64,000 nucleotides of DNA from an uncultured Mycoplasmatota bacterium (GTDB lineage Bacteria; Bacillota_I; Bacilli_A; RF39; UBA660), in assembly GCA_900552495.1 (NCBI GenBank), contig URZY01000001.1:1-64000 (forward strand). The letters are read 5' to 3'. Below the pieces are notes generated by a model, which had not been told where the DNA came from, searched no databases, and saw nothing but the letters and a program-made list of their open reading frames with translations. Position 1 is the first letter of the stretch, and each line of letters opens with the position of its first letter. Shown piece by piece: positions 32,592 to 42,002 of the stretch. The position numbers and the translations under genes were made by a program.

Positions 32592-33933
32592 ACAAATAGG
32601 AAAGTTTTTTCATCATATCGGATTATTCTTCGATAAGTGGTTGATAACTCCTATTACAAAATTAATATTAGTGATAATGAATTATTTTAAGGATAATTCT
32701 AAAAATTTTGATAAATTTGCTGGAAAAAAGTCAACTTTATTAGTAATTAGTTTGATTTTGGCAGCAGCAACATTTGTGATTGTAGATCAAGAATCTAATG
32801 TAATGATAGATCAATATGCAGAGGTTTTATATAATCAACAAGTAACAGCTGTTTATAATGAAGAATTATATGTTGTTGAGGGGTTACCTAAGACAGTTGA
32901 TATTACATTGGTTGGTCAGAGAAGACATATTTTCTTAGCAAAGCAGTCTCCATCTAAGGGAGTATCTGTTGATTTAACAGGATTAAAACCTGGAAATCAT
33001 AAAGTAACATTGAAATATACGCAGCGATTAAAGTCGCTTGATTATAGACTTGATCCTTCAACTGTAACGGTTACAATTTATGAGAAAGTTAGTGATACTC
33101 GTAGTTTAACTTATGATGTATTACATAAAGATAGTTTGGATAAGAAGTTATACATTAGTGATGTTGAGTTAGATAGAACTGATGTAATTATTAAGGGAGC
33201 GGAATATAAATTAGAGCAAGTTGCTTCTGTTAAGGCCTTGGTAGATGTTAATGAAATTCCTAATCCAAAAGCGGGGGAGATAGAACTTAAAGATGTTCCA
33301 TTAGTTGCTTATGATACTGACGGTAGAATTTTGAGTGATGTAGAAATTGTTCCAAAGACGGTTAAAGCTAAGATTACAATAACATCTCCAAGTAAAGAAG
33401 TACCAATTAAGGTTGTTCCAGATGGTGATTTGGCATTTGGTAAATCTATTAAGTCAATGGAATTAAGTACATCAACTGTTACGGTATACGGTGAGCAGGA
33501 TGCCATTGATAAGATTGAACAATTAGAAGTTACTATTGATACAGAAGGTTTAGATGAGAACAAAGAATATCATGTTACGTTGAAGAAACCTAAAGGTATT
33601 ACGGAACTTAGTACAAAGACACTGACAATTAAGGTAGTGCTTGATAATTCAATTAGTAAAGAATTTGAGAATTTATCAATTCAATTTAGAAACTTAGGAG
33701 CAAATTATAAAGTTCAAGCCTTAACAGATGATGATAGGCAAGTCACGGTAGTTGTTTCTGGTAGCGAAGATGTTGTTAATAAGGTTGAAGCTTCATCAAT
33801 TAAGCCATATATTGATTTAAAAGATTATGGTGTTGGTGAGCACGAAGTAACCGTTAAAGTTACTGGAGATGACTTGAAATTGAGTTATGAATCTAAGACA
33901 AAGAAAGTCAAAATTAGAATTACAGAGAAATAG
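32575..33933 (+). CDS. cdaR: YbbR-domain regulator of the diadenylate cyclase
   Basis: 452 residues from ATG 32575, overlapping cdaA by 17 bases. One membrane helix (about 52-68) is followed by four YbbR repeats of about 85 residues outside the cell (repeated PKTVDITLVG, VDVNEIP, KTVKAKI, TLTIKVVLD patterns). CdaR binds and tunes CdaA. The usual third gene glmM does not follow here; a lipoprotein gene does. Confidence 0.93.
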   Translation: MKKIIKQIGKFFHHIGLFFDKWLITPITKLILVIMNYFKDNSKNFDKFAGKKSTLLVISLILAAATFVIVDQESNVMIDQYAEVLYNQQVTAVYNEELYVVEGLPKTVDITLVGQRRHIFLAKQSPSKGVSVDLTGLKPGNHKVTLKYTQRLKSLDYRLDPSTVTVTIYEKVSDTRSLTYDVLHKDSLDKKLYISDVELDRTDVIIKGAEYKLEQVASVKALVDVNEIPNPKAGEIELKDVPLVAYDTDGRILSDVEIVPKTVKAKITITSPSKEVPIKVVPDGDLAFGKSIKSMELSTSTVTVYGEQDAIDKIEQLEVTIDTEGLDENKEYHVTLKKPKGITELSTKTLTIKVVLDNSISKEFENLSIQFRNLGANYKVQALTDDDRQVTVVVSGSEDVVNKVEASSIKPYIDLKDYGVGEHEVTVKVTGDDLKLSYESKTKKVKIRITEK

Positions 33934-33955
33934 TTGTAAGACTATTTCTTTTTTT
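33928..33955 (+). terminator. Terminator after cdaR
   Basis: AAATAGT / ACTATTT stem with a six-base loop and seven T. The cdaR stop codon is within the stem. Confidence 0.75.
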
Positions 33956-34011
33956 GTAATAAATGGGTTATTCACAAATATAATTAAGTAGGAATATTTG
34001 TGGGGTGAATT

Positions 34012-34998
34012 ATGAAAAGAATATTACTAGTTTTAATGATAAGTTTATTATTTATGACTGGTTGTGGAAAACTAAGTGAAAGTGATATTGTAAAAGAAGT
34101 AAAAGCCAATATAAAGAAAAGCTATTTATTATCTGGTGATTTGGCTATTCTAAATAATGATGAAGTTTATAATTATGATGTAGAAGTAAGCTATAAAAAA
34201 GATAGATATTATAAGGTAGTATTAACTAATACAAGTAACAATTATACTCAGATTATTTTAAAAAATGATGATGGAGTGTATATATTGACCCCAGCTCTAA
34301 ACAAAAGTTTTAAATTTCAAAGTGATTGGCCATATAATAATTCACAAGTGTATTTATTAGAGGCTTTAATTAATGATATTGAAAGTGATAATCAAAAGAA
34401 ATTTAAGGAAACAGATGCTGGTTATGTTTTTGAAACAAAGGTTAATTATCCAAATAATAGTAGTTTAAAGAATCAGAAGATTGTATTTAATAGAGATTTG
34501 AAAGTTAAAGAAGTAAAGGTTTATGATAATAATAAGACAATTAAGATGGAGTTAAATGTTGACGATGTTGATTATTCTCCAACATTTAAGAAAAACTATT
34601 TTGATGTGGATACTGTTATGCGTACCTTTAATGTTGATGAAGTTATGGAAAGTTCTAATTTGGATGATTCAATATTTCCGTTATTTTTACCTAGTGGTAC
34701 AAAGCTGACTAACAGTGAAAAGATTGTTATGGATAATGGGGAAAGAATAATTATGACTTTTGATGGTGATAAGCCATTCTTATTAGTAGAAGAGACGGCT
34801 AATGTTATGGATGAGTTTACTATTATTCCTACTTATGGTGAGCCTTATATGTTGATGGATACACTTGGAGTTATGACAGATAATTCATTGACTTGGACAA
34901 GTGGAGGTATTGATTATTATTTAGTTAGTGAGGTTATGAAAACTGATGAATTAGTTGAAATTGCACAATCTATAAGTAATGTACCGACACTTAAATAG
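34012..34998 (+). CDS. LolA/GerS-like lipoprotein
   Basis: 328 residues with a lipoprotein signal: MKRILLVLMISLLFMTGCGK has the lipobox MTGC (Cys19). The mature part is a long curved-sheet pattern (DVEVSYKKDRYYKVVLTNTSNNYTQIILKNDDGVYILTPALNKSFKF) typical of LolA/LolB-fold and GerS-like proteins, which bind lipids or partner proteins at the membrane surface. The C-terminal part (GERIIMTFDGDKPFLLVEETANVM) fits a DUF4367-like extension. The role is inferred from fold-like pattern only. Confidence 0.7.
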   Translation: MKRILLVLMISLLFMTGCGKLSESDIVKEVKANIKKSYLLSGDLAILNNDEVYNYDVEVSYKKDRYYKVVLTNTSNNYTQIILKNDDGVYILTPALNKSFKFQSDWPYNNSQVYLLEALINDIESDNQKKFKETDAGYVFETKVNYPNNSSLKNQKIVFNRDLKVKEVKVYDNNKTIKMELNVDDVDYSPTFKKNYFDVDTVMRTFNVDEVMESSNLDDSIFPLFLPSGTKLTNSEKIVMDNGERIIMTFDGDKPFLLVEETANVMDEFTIIPTYGEPYMLMDTLGVMTDNSLTWTSGGIDYYLVSEVMKTDELVEIAQSISNVPTLK

Positions 34999-35048
34999 TC
35001 TTTACGATAATAAATTATTTATGGTATAATTGTTTTGTGGTGATATAG

Positions 35049-35576
35049 ATGGCAAAAAAGAAAAATATTAAAAATAATTATACTAGAAAAGATGCAATAC
35101 GAAAAATAGAAGAAACAAAAATGAGTACAACAAATGAAATTTATAAATTTTTAAAAATTGTTTTTGGAGTAATGGTTTTTTTAGCAGTCTTTTATTTAAT
35201 TACTGTTTTTGTGGTAGGTAGAGATACCACAGAAGAAAAGAAAGATGTAACTATTCAATATGAAGAGATACTTGCTGGTTCAAGTTTTACAATGCGTGAT
35301 GATGAATATGTTGTTGTTTATTATGACTTTAGTGATTCCGAGATGTCTAGTTTATATTCAGCTTTAACTGATTATAGTACTAATGGTAGTAAACGACTTT
35401 ATACAGTAGATATGAGTAATGGTTTTAATAAAGTTTATGTTAGTGAAAAATCTAATAGTAATCCAACTAAAGCAAGTGAATTAGCTATTGCCGATGTGAC
35501 TTTAATTTATTTTAAGGATGGTAAAGTCTCTAGATATGTTGAAGGTAGCGACGAGGTAATTAGTTATTTAAAGTAA
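35049..35576 (+). CDS. Membrane-anchored thioredoxin-fold-like protein without cysteines
   Basis: 175 residues. Basic N-terminus, one membrane helix at about 36-58, then an extracytoplasmic domain whose pattern (YVVVYYDFSDSEMSSLYSALTDY ... LYTVDMSNGFNK ... ADVTLIYFKDGKVSRYVEGSDEVISYL) follows the thioredoxin fold, including the typical TLIYFKDGK and terminal strand-helix. The CxxC site is replaced by SDSE, so it cannot be a redox enzyme. The fold is an inference. A TATAAT lies about 25 bases upstream of the start and a terminator follows. Confidence 0.65.
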   Translation: MAKKKNIKNNYTRKDAIRKIEETKMSTTNEIYKFLKIVFGVMVFLAVFYLITVFVVGRDTTEEKKDVTIQYEEILAGSSFTMRDDEYVVVYYDFSDSEMSSLYSALTDYSTNGSKRLYTVDMSNGFNKVYVSEKSNSNPTKASELAIADVTLIYFKDGKVSRYVEGSDEVISYLK

Positions 35577-35600
35577 AAAGACAGTAAAATGTCTTTTTTT
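35576..35600 (+). terminator. Terminator
   Basis: AAAAGACA / TGTCTTTT stem with loop GTAAAA and T run. Confidence 0.85.
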
Positions 35601-35668
35601 GGTTAGATTTTATTCTAATTAGGTGTTTAGTATGATATTATTGATAGTAGGGAGAGAGGAGACTTTGT

Positions 35669-36991
35669 ATGAGAAAAAGTAAGAAGAAAAGTAAAAAAAG
35701 AAATTTTTTTACTGAGATTAAAGCAATTTTTTTGAAGAAAGAATCTAAGTCTCGCAAAAAGGTTAAAGACAAAAAAGAAATAGAAATTGATGATGATAAG
35801 ATTAGTGAAATTGTGGTCGAAAGAAACGATGGTTTTAATTTAGTTGAAGTCTTATTCATTGTTTTAGTAACTGTTTTATTTGGTATTGCTGCTGGATATG
35901 CATTAAGTTTTACTAGGCCAGCAGGAATTGAAGTTTCTGAAGAAGTACAAGAAATTATTGCGACGTATGAAAGTATTGTGGAAAATTATTATGGTGAAGT
36001 TAATGAAGATGAGTTATTAGAAGCGGCAATAGCGGGAATGGTTGGTACTTTGGATGATCCTTATTCGACATTTATGTCTGGAACCGATGCGGATACTTTT
36101 AATGAAACTGTTGATGGATCATTTGTGGGTATTGGAGTAACTGTTTTATTAGAAAATGACAAATGTAAAATCATTGATATTTTAGATGACTCTCCAGCTG
36201 AGAAAGCTAAACTTAAAGTTAACGATTATTTGATTAAGGTTGGTGGAGAAACAATTGAGGGGCTTACTCTAAACGAGATTTCTATGAAGATAAAAGGAGA
36301 ACGCGGTTCAAAAGTTGATTTAACAATTTTAAGAGATAATAAAGAAATAGAGGTTTCTGTTAAGCGGGATGTTGTCGAGGTTTTATCAGTTAGTAGTCGA
36401 GTAATTGCAGATGATATTGGATTAATTAAGATTGATACTTTTGCGGCTAATACGGCAGAACAGTTTGAGAAGCAATTAAAAGAATTAGAAAAGAAAAAAA
36501 TCAAGTCGTTGGTTATTGATGTTAGAGGAAATCCTGGAGGGAGACTTGGTGAAGTTAGTGACATAATGGATTTATTTTTGGATAAGAAAAAAGTAATTTA
36601 TCAGATTGAATCTAAATCAAACAAGGATAAGATATATACTAAAGATTCTACTAAAAGAAGTTATCCCGTAGTTGTACTTGTTGATTACAGTAGTGCTTCT
36701 GCATCAGAAATTTTGGCAGCGAGTTTTCAAGATAATTATAAAAAAGCTACTTTAGTTGGGACTGTAACTTATGGTAAAGGAACTATTCAAAAGGCTGTCA
36801 GTTTATCGAGTGGGGCAACGGTTAAATATACAACACAAAAATGGTTAACACCTAAAGGGGTATGGATTAATGAAGTGGGATTAACACCAGATGTATTATT
36901 AGAAATAGGGGATGCCTATTGTAATGACCCTAGTGATGAAAATGACTTACAGTTGCAGAAGGCTATAGAAATACTAAATAAAAAGAACTAA
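35669..36991 (+). CDS. Carboxyl-terminal processing protease, S41 family
   Basis: 440 residues after GGGAGAGAGGAGACTTTGT. A basic cytoplasmic start (1-60) is followed by one membrane helix (about 67-88). The PDZ domain at about 150-235 has SFVGIGVTVLLENDK. The catalytic domain has Ser346 in SSASASEIL and Lys370 in TYGKGTIQ, the Ser-Lys dyad of S41 enzymes. It trims C-termini of exported proteins at the outer face of the membrane. Confidence 0.94.
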   Translation: MRKSKKKSKKRNFFTEIKAIFLKKESKSRKKVKDKKEIEIDDDKISEIVVERNDGFNLVEVLFIVLVTVLFGIAAGYALSFTRPAGIEVSEEVQEIIATYESIVENYYGEVNEDELLEAAIAGMVGTLDDPYSTFMSGTDADTFNETVDGSFVGIGVTVLLENDKCKIIDILDDSPAEKAKLKVNDYLIKVGGETIEGLTLNEISMKIKGERGSKVDLTILRDNKEIEVSVKRDVVEVLSVSSRVIADDIGLIKIDTFAANTAEQFEKQLKELEKKKIKSLVIDVRGNPGGRLGEVSDIMDLFLDKKKVIYQIESKSNKDKIYTKDSTKRSYPVVVLVDYSSASASEILAASFQDNYKKATLVGTVTYGKGTIQKAVSLSSGATVKYTTQKWLTPKGVWINEVGLTPDVLLEIGDAYCNDPSDENDLQLQKAIEILNKKN

Positions 36992-37016
36992 TTATTTTAC
37001 TGATTAGTTCTTTTTA
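36981..37016. terminator. Bidirectional terminator between the S41 and sortase genes
   Basis: AAAGAACTAAT / ATTAGTTCTTT stem with an ATTTTACTG-type loop, A-rich left and T-rich right, shared by the two convergent genes. Confidence 0.88.
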
Positions 37017-37551
37017 TATGTGCGTTTATAATTAATTGATAGCCATCGTGTTTAGGACTACAGGTTGTGAGGACTAATTGATTAGTAGTTTCTTTAGGAA
37101 TAGAAATCGTCCCTGTTTTTTTAGTTTCCCAAATACTTTTTATAATATAAATATATTCTTTATTATTATAGGTTAATTTGATAAAATCGTTTATTGATAA
37201 TTGATCTAGATTTTTAAAAAATGCGATTTTTCCAGTACCAGAATGAGCCGCAAGAAAAATAGTGGTATTCTTCTTAGTGGGTTCTTGTGATGGCTGGAGA
37301 ATAGTGACGTGTTTTTCGATATTATTGTTTTTTGATGTAATAGGATAAAGGGCTTCGTATAAATCAATTTTATCAATTTTTAAATATCCAATTGGCTGTT
37401 CAGCGGTCTTAATAGTGTAATTGATAATTGGATGTGTTATTTTTTCTTGGAGAGTTATTTTTAGTAAGTTACTTTCCGGTTGTGTAAATTTTTTAAATAT
37501 TAAAAGACATATAAGTAGATAGAAAAATAATAAAATTAGTTTTTTCCACAT
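36997..37551 (-). CDS. Sortase family transpeptidase
   Basis: 184 residues. Membrane anchor at residues 4-20. Catalytic His103 is in FLAAHSGTG and Cys164 is in QLVLTTCSP (TLxTC motif). The Arg normally found nine or so residues after the Cys is not obvious: the matching place reads YQLIINAHIKR, with Gln172 where Arg is expected. Sortases join surface proteins to peptidoglycan or to each other. It overlaps the adhesin gene upstream by 16 bases and is surely its partner. Confidence 0.88.
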   Translation of the reverse strand: MWKKLILLFFYLLICLLIFKKFTQPESNLLKITLQEKITHPIINYTIKTAEQPIGYLKIDKIDLYEALYPITSKNNNIEKHVTILQPSQEPTKKNTTIFLAAHSGTGKIAFFKNLDQLSINDFIKLTYNNKEYIYIIKSIWETKKTGTISIPKETTNQLVLTTCSPKHDGYQLIINAHIKRTNQ

Positions 37552-38951
37552 AATATATTTTTAATAATAATTATTAGTCTTTCTATAAATGATATTGTTT
37601 TTGTATTTGGGACATCTATTTTATAGTCTTTTAGTGTAAATATTATTTCTTTAGTGGTGGTAATTTCAAATTCAATTGGTTCTATTTTTTGGTAACCTTC
37701 TGTTGTTGTTAGCTGGACTAACTTATATTTTCCGTATGGAAGATCTATTTCGGCAAAGCCTTCTTCGTTGGTTGTAATAGTTTTAATTAGTTTATTATTG
37801 TGATATATGTTAAAACTAATATTTGCTTCGGGATGAAAGTTATTATCAGTGCCATATTCTTTGTGAATAATTAGTTTACCTTTAATTACTTGATTAGATA
37901 CAGTATATTTTAAAATATGACTGTTTTCACGCATGGTAAAATGGTATTTTTGATTATTTAATTGGTATCCGGATCCAGCTTTTATTTCTTTAAAATAATA
38001 GGCACCAATGGGCAAGTTTTTAATAATTGTAGTAGTATTATCTAGGGTAAATTCTTGAACAAAAGTATTATCATTTTTGTAGATTGCAAATATTGCACCG
38101 GTTAGTGATGCATCACCTTGAGGAACTTCTTTCTTTGTTTCCGAATCGACTTTGGTTATTTTTAGTTCTGTATTAATTACTTTAACATTAAATTTCTCTT
38201 CTAATTTGGTTGGATCACCGACATCCATAACGTCTTGAGAATTTTTGTTAGTATAAAATAAAGGATGCCTATTGTATAGATTATGTTCTTTTTCTAGGGT
38301 TATAGTATGTGTTCCAACTTTTAGGTTATTGATAGTAATAGTATTATTTTTAATTGTTATATTATCTTTTGATGTATAGTTTGTAAGAACTTGATTTGTA
38401 TCTGTTAGAGTAAGAGTCTCACCTTCAACAATAGTAAATGTTTTATTATTTAAACTTGTGGATTTTTTATAATTTCTGACTAGATTTCTAATTTCTTCTA
38501 GTTCTGTGGTATAGAGGTGATTAGTATAGGGATTTTTACTGGTAGTCATGTGATATTTCATTGATGGATCTGCTATTTCCCAAATAAGTGTTTGGGTTAT
38601 TGGATACCATTTGGGATCAGTGTGATTGGCATAACCATAGCCAAAATGTGATATTAGAGTCATATCTAGAATTTGATCTGATGTAAGATGCGGTAGTGTG
38701 CTATTTTCTTCATAGATAAAACCATCTTGAAAATAAACTGTCGGTTCAATACAATAGGCTATTTCATTGGTATTAACTTTTCTGATGAATCGAGCTTGAC
38801 CGTAATAATTGGAATTATTTTGAGTAGTTTTATGGATGAAAATATTATTTATGTATTCTCCTTGGTAAAACTCTTGAGTTTTTGCAGTTACATTTTTTAG
38901 TGATAGTAATGATATTACTATTAAGCTTATTAAGAAAATTATTTTTTTCAT
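37536..38951 (-). CDS. Surface adhesin with thioester domain and SpaA (Cna-B) repeats
   Basis: 471 residues. Signal peptide 1-23. The thioester domain at about 45-150 has Cys67 in AYCIEP and Gln120 in PITQTLIWEIADPS, the pair that makes the internal thioester for covalent host binding. Two SpaA/Cna-B domains follow at about 250-350 and 355-445 (ITKVDSETKKEVPQGDASLTGAIFAIYKN; KLIIHKEYGTDN). The C-terminus has a VPNTK sorting-type motif at 447, a short hydrophobic stretch and a basic end. The ribosome site is AAAGGAGGCAAAA. Confidence 0.88.
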   Translation of the reverse strand: MKKIIFLISLIVISLLSLKNVTAKTQEFYQGEYINNIFIHKTTQNNSNYYGQARFIRKVNTNEIAYCIEPTVYFQDGFIYEENSTLPHLTSDQILDMTLISHFGYGYANHTDPKWYPITQTLIWEIADPSMKYHMTTSKNPYTNHLYTTELEEIRNLVRNYKKSTSLNNKTFTIVEGETLTLTDTNQVLTNYTSKDNITIKNNTITINNLKVGTHTITLEKEHNLYNRHPLFYTNKNSQDVMDVGDPTKLEEKFNVKVINTELKITKVDSETKKEVPQGDASLTGAIFAIYKNDNTFVQEFTLDNTTTIIKNLPIGAYYFKEIKAGSGYQLNNQKYHFTMRENSHILKYTVSNQVIKGKLIIHKEYGTDNNFHPEANISFNIYHNNKLIKTITTNEEGFAEIDLPYGKYKLVQLTTTEGYQKIEPIEFEITTTKEIIFTLKDYKIDVPNTKTISFIERLIIIIKNILCGKN

Positions 38952-39127
38952 TTTTGCCTCCTTTGTTTCTTAATGTTTTAAATAATAGCAAGTAATTTTT
39001 TATTAAGCAAATGAATAATTTGTATTATTTAGGGGTCATAGGTTAAGCAAAAATTTATTTTTTCTAGGAGAAATTGACGTTTTCTTTAAAAAAATGATAT
39101 CAAAAAACAAGTTTAATACTTTTATGA

Positions 39128-39133
39128 TATAAT
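39128..39133 (+). promoter_or_regulatory. -10 element of the formate-tetrahydrofolate ligase gene
   Basis: TATAAT at 39128-39133, 20 bases before the start codon at 39153. No clear -35 hexamer at the right distance. Confidence 0.5.
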
Positions 39134-39152
39134 TATTTTGTGAGGTGATTTG

Positions 39153-40769
39153 ATGACGGATATTGAAATCGCAAGAAGTATAAAGAAAAAAGATATTAGG
39201 GAAATTGGGAAAATGCTTTCATTAAAGGAAGATGATTTGATTTTATATGGTGACGATAAAGCAAAAATTAAGCGTGTTACAGATAGCCGTGATGGAAAAC
39301 TTATTTTAGTTACAGCTATTAGTCCAACACCATTCGGTGAGGGAAAAACAACAGTTTCTATTGGTCTTACTGATGCACTTAGAAAACTTGGGGAAAAAGC
39401 TGTAGCTGTACTTAGAGAACCTTCAATGGGACCAGTGTTTGGAATGAAAGGCGGAGCTACAGGTGGGGGATATAGTCAAGTTGTGCCGATGGAAGATATA
39501 AATTTGCATTTTACTGGAGATTTTCATGCGATAACAGCTGCTAATAATTTGTTATGTGCGGCAATTGATAACCATATTTATTTTGGAAACAGGTTAGATA
39601 TTTATGAGGTTAATTTTGGTAGATGTTTAGATGTTAATGATCGAGCTTTAAGGTCAGTTGAACTTTCTAGTCGAGGTGAGAGTTTTAATATAACGGCGGC
39701 AAGTGAAATTATGGCTTTATTTTGTTTAGCTACTTCTTTAGATGATTTAAAGAGACGAATTGGTAATATTGTAATTGGTTATAATAGTAACCATGAGGAA
39801 ATTTATGCTAAGCAATTAGGAATTGAAGGAGCAATGGTAGCAATATTGAAAGACGCATTCTTGCCTAATTTAGTTCAGACATTGGAAGGGAATCCAGTTA
39901 TTATACATGGTGGGCCATTTGCTAATATTGCTCATGGCTGTAATAGTGTGGTAGCAACTCGGTATGGTTTGAAGTTGGGCGATTATGTTATTACTGAAGC
40001 TGGTTTTGGTGCTGATTTGGGAGCAGAGAAGTTTTTTGATATAAAATGTCGTCAGGCTAATTTGTGCCCTGATGCAGTTGTGGTAGTGGCAACTATTAAG
40101 GCTTTAAAATATCATGGAGGGGTTGCCAAAGAGGAAATCTATTTAGAAAATATGGAGGCTTTAACAAAAGGACTTGCTAATTTAAAGCGACATGTGGAAA
40201 ATATGAAGAAGTATGTTAATAATGTTGTGGTTTGTTTAAATAGATATGATACGGACTTAGATTCAGAAATAGAAGTTGTAAAAAAGTATTGTGCTGAATT
40301 AGAAGTATTTTTCTCAGAGAGTAAGGCTTATTCTTTAGGTGGTGAAGGAGCTATTGACGTGGCTGAGAAAGTTATTGCTGCCTGTGCTGGTGATAATAGA
40401 TTTCAGTTATTGTATTCGAATAATTTATCTTTAATTGAAAAAATTAAAACAGTTGCTAAGGAAATATATCGTGCTGATGAAGTACAATTTAGTGATGAAG
40501 CTATGAAAAAAATATTAGCTTTAGAAAAAAATGGTAAAGGAAAATTACCAGTTTGTATTGCGAAAACACAGTATTCTTTTTCGGATGATGCGAAAGCGGT
40601 TGGAGCGCCAGAATATTTTGATATTCATGTTCGAGATGTTGTTTTATATAATGGTGCTGAATTTGTAACAGTCTTATTGGGAGATATTATGACGATGCCA
40701 GGTTTATCTAAGAAACCAAATTATGAAAGAATAAATGTTATTGACGGAAAAATAGTTGGTTTATCATAA
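39153..40769 (+). CDS. fhs: Formate-tetrahydrofolate ligase
   Basis: 538 residues from ATG 39153, after GAGGTGATTTG. The ATP-binding loop TPFGEGKTTVSIGL, the REPSMGPVFGMKGGATGGGYSQVVPMEDINLHFTGD block, and GGPFANIAHGCNSV are highly conserved in this enzyme. It makes 10-formyl-tetrahydrofolate from formate, ATP and tetrahydrofolate for purine and formyl-Met synthesis. Length is near the usual 555. It is a single-gene unit between terminators. Confidence 0.96.
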   Translation: MTDIEIARSIKKKDIREIGKMLSLKEDDLILYGDDKAKIKRVTDSRDGKLILVTAISPTPFGEGKTTVSIGLTDALRKLGEKAVAVLREPSMGPVFGMKGGATGGGYSQVVPMEDINLHFTGDFHAITAANNLLCAAIDNHIYFGNRLDIYEVNFGRCLDVNDRALRSVELSSRGESFNITAASEIMALFCLATSLDDLKRRIGNIVIGYNSNHEEIYAKQLGIEGAMVAILKDAFLPNLVQTLEGNPVIIHGGPFANIAHGCNSVVATRYGLKLGDYVITEAGFGADLGAEKFFDIKCRQANLCPDAVVVVATIKALKYHGGVAKEEIYLENMEALTKGLANLKRHVENMKKYVNNVVVCLNRYDTDLDSEIEVVKKYCAELEVFFSESKAYSLGGEGAIDVAEKVIAACAGDNRFQLLYSNNLSLIEKIKTVAKEIYRADEVQFSDEAMKKILALEKNGKGKLPVCIAKTQYSFSDDAKAVGAPEYFDIHVRDVVLYNGAEFVTVLLGDIMTMPGLSKKPNYERINVIDGKIVGLS

Positions 40770-40796
40770 AAAAATAGAGGAAACCTCTATTTTTTA
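40769..40796. terminator. Bidirectional terminator
   Basis: AAAAATAGAGG / CCTCTATTTTT stem with loop AAA, serving fhs and the convergent M50-type protease gene. Confidence 0.92.
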
Positions 40797-41924
40797 TTGT
40801 CTTGTCATTGCTGTTGCAATAGATATTAATTCTTTTTCACTTATGATATCGCTTGGATAAGGATGGGTTTTAGCGCATTTTTGAAATTGTTTTAAATAAG
40901 TATTAGCTTTTGTTTGATCTTTATCAAGTAGGAGACTTAAGGCATAATTAGTTCTAATAATTGATGGGTAATTTTTCATTGAAGTCATAAAGTTTTTAGT
41001 TGCTTCATTGTATAATTTTTTTACTTCTGTTACGTTATTTTCTAATAAACAACAGTAGATTCGATCACAAATAAGGAGATTATAGTGCAGACCAACTATC
41101 GCTGTTTCTTTTTTTAGAATAGTGTCCATTTTTTTATTGGCTTTTTTAAATTCATGTTCATCAAGTAATCTATTACATGATAATACTAAAATGGCAGCGA
41201 TTAAAGAATTATTAAGGTTAGCATTTTTATCTATTTCAAACCATTCTGCTGGCATTTCTTTTAAACGCTTGTTATTTGATAAGGCTTCGTTTATTTTTAA
41301 TTGAATTAGAAATGCTTTTTGGGCGGATTTATCTTTTGATAAAGAAATAGCATTAAAACCATCATTGTCTATAATGCCCATTTTCATTGGAATACCGTTT
41401 AATGCTGCAAAATATATTCCAAATAGAGCAAGGGTATCAAAAATGTAAGCTAAAATAACCTTGTCGTTTACTATAATGTGGAAAATGATGAATATAAAAG
41501 CTGTAATGATATTTGCTAGGGCACCACCAAGATTATAGAGAATAACAGGAATTTTACCGTTTTCTGATTTTGGGGGAATCATAATACATTGTCCTCCAGT
41601 ACCAGAAATCTTTAGTAATTTTAATTTTATTTTTTTGTTGTTTTTTACAAGTATTAGATTACCGATTCTAAAAGAGGAAAATTTGTATTTTGATATAAGC
41701 CCAAATATCAAATGTCCTAATTCGTGAATTATAAGTTGAATGTATAAAGTTAGATAAAATATTAGACCGGCTAGAATAATAATAAGTACTTGATATTCTG
41801 TTTCAAAAATGTTCATTAATTGATTAGTTCTAATTACTACTATTGTAATCAGAGTAATTGTTAAGATGATGTTTATTAGAAGACCTAGCTTTTCTAATAG
41901 TTTAATATTCTTATTTTTTTTCAT
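40794..41924 (-). CDS. M50-type membrane metalloprotease with helical-repeat C-terminus
   Basis: 376 residues. Membrane helices at about 12-35 and 47-70; the zinc motif HELGH is at residues 67-71. Helices follow at about 125-190, with the NDGF region (about 205) in the place of the third-ligand motif of site-2 proteases. Residues 235-370 are a helical, repeat-like domain resembling TPRs. Such proteins cut other membrane proteins or mature peptides. The substrate is unknown. The ribosome site is AAAGGAGTATATT. Confidence 0.8.
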   Translation of the reverse strand: MKKNKNIKLLEKLGLLINIILTITLITIVVIRTNQLMNIFETEYQVLIIILAGLIFYLTLYIQLIIHELGHLIFGLISKYKFSSFRIGNLILVKNNKKIKLKLLKISGTGGQCIMIPPKSENGKIPVILYNLGGALANIITAFIFIIFHIIVNDKVILAYIFDTLALFGIYFAALNGIPMKMGIIDNDGFNAISLSKDKSAQKAFLIQLKINEALSNNKRLKEMPAEWFEIDKNANLNNSLIAAILVLSCNRLLDEHEFKKANKKMDTILKKETAIVGLHYNLLICDRIYCCLLENNVTEVKKLYNEATKNFMTSMKNYPSIIRTNYALSLLLDKDQTKANTYLKQFQKCAKTHPYPSDIISEKELISIATAMTRQ

Positions 41925-42002
41925 AATATACTCCTTTATATTAAAAGTATATCATAAAAAAACACCTGATAGTGTGATACAGATGTTTTTTAAATAAAAT
42001 TT

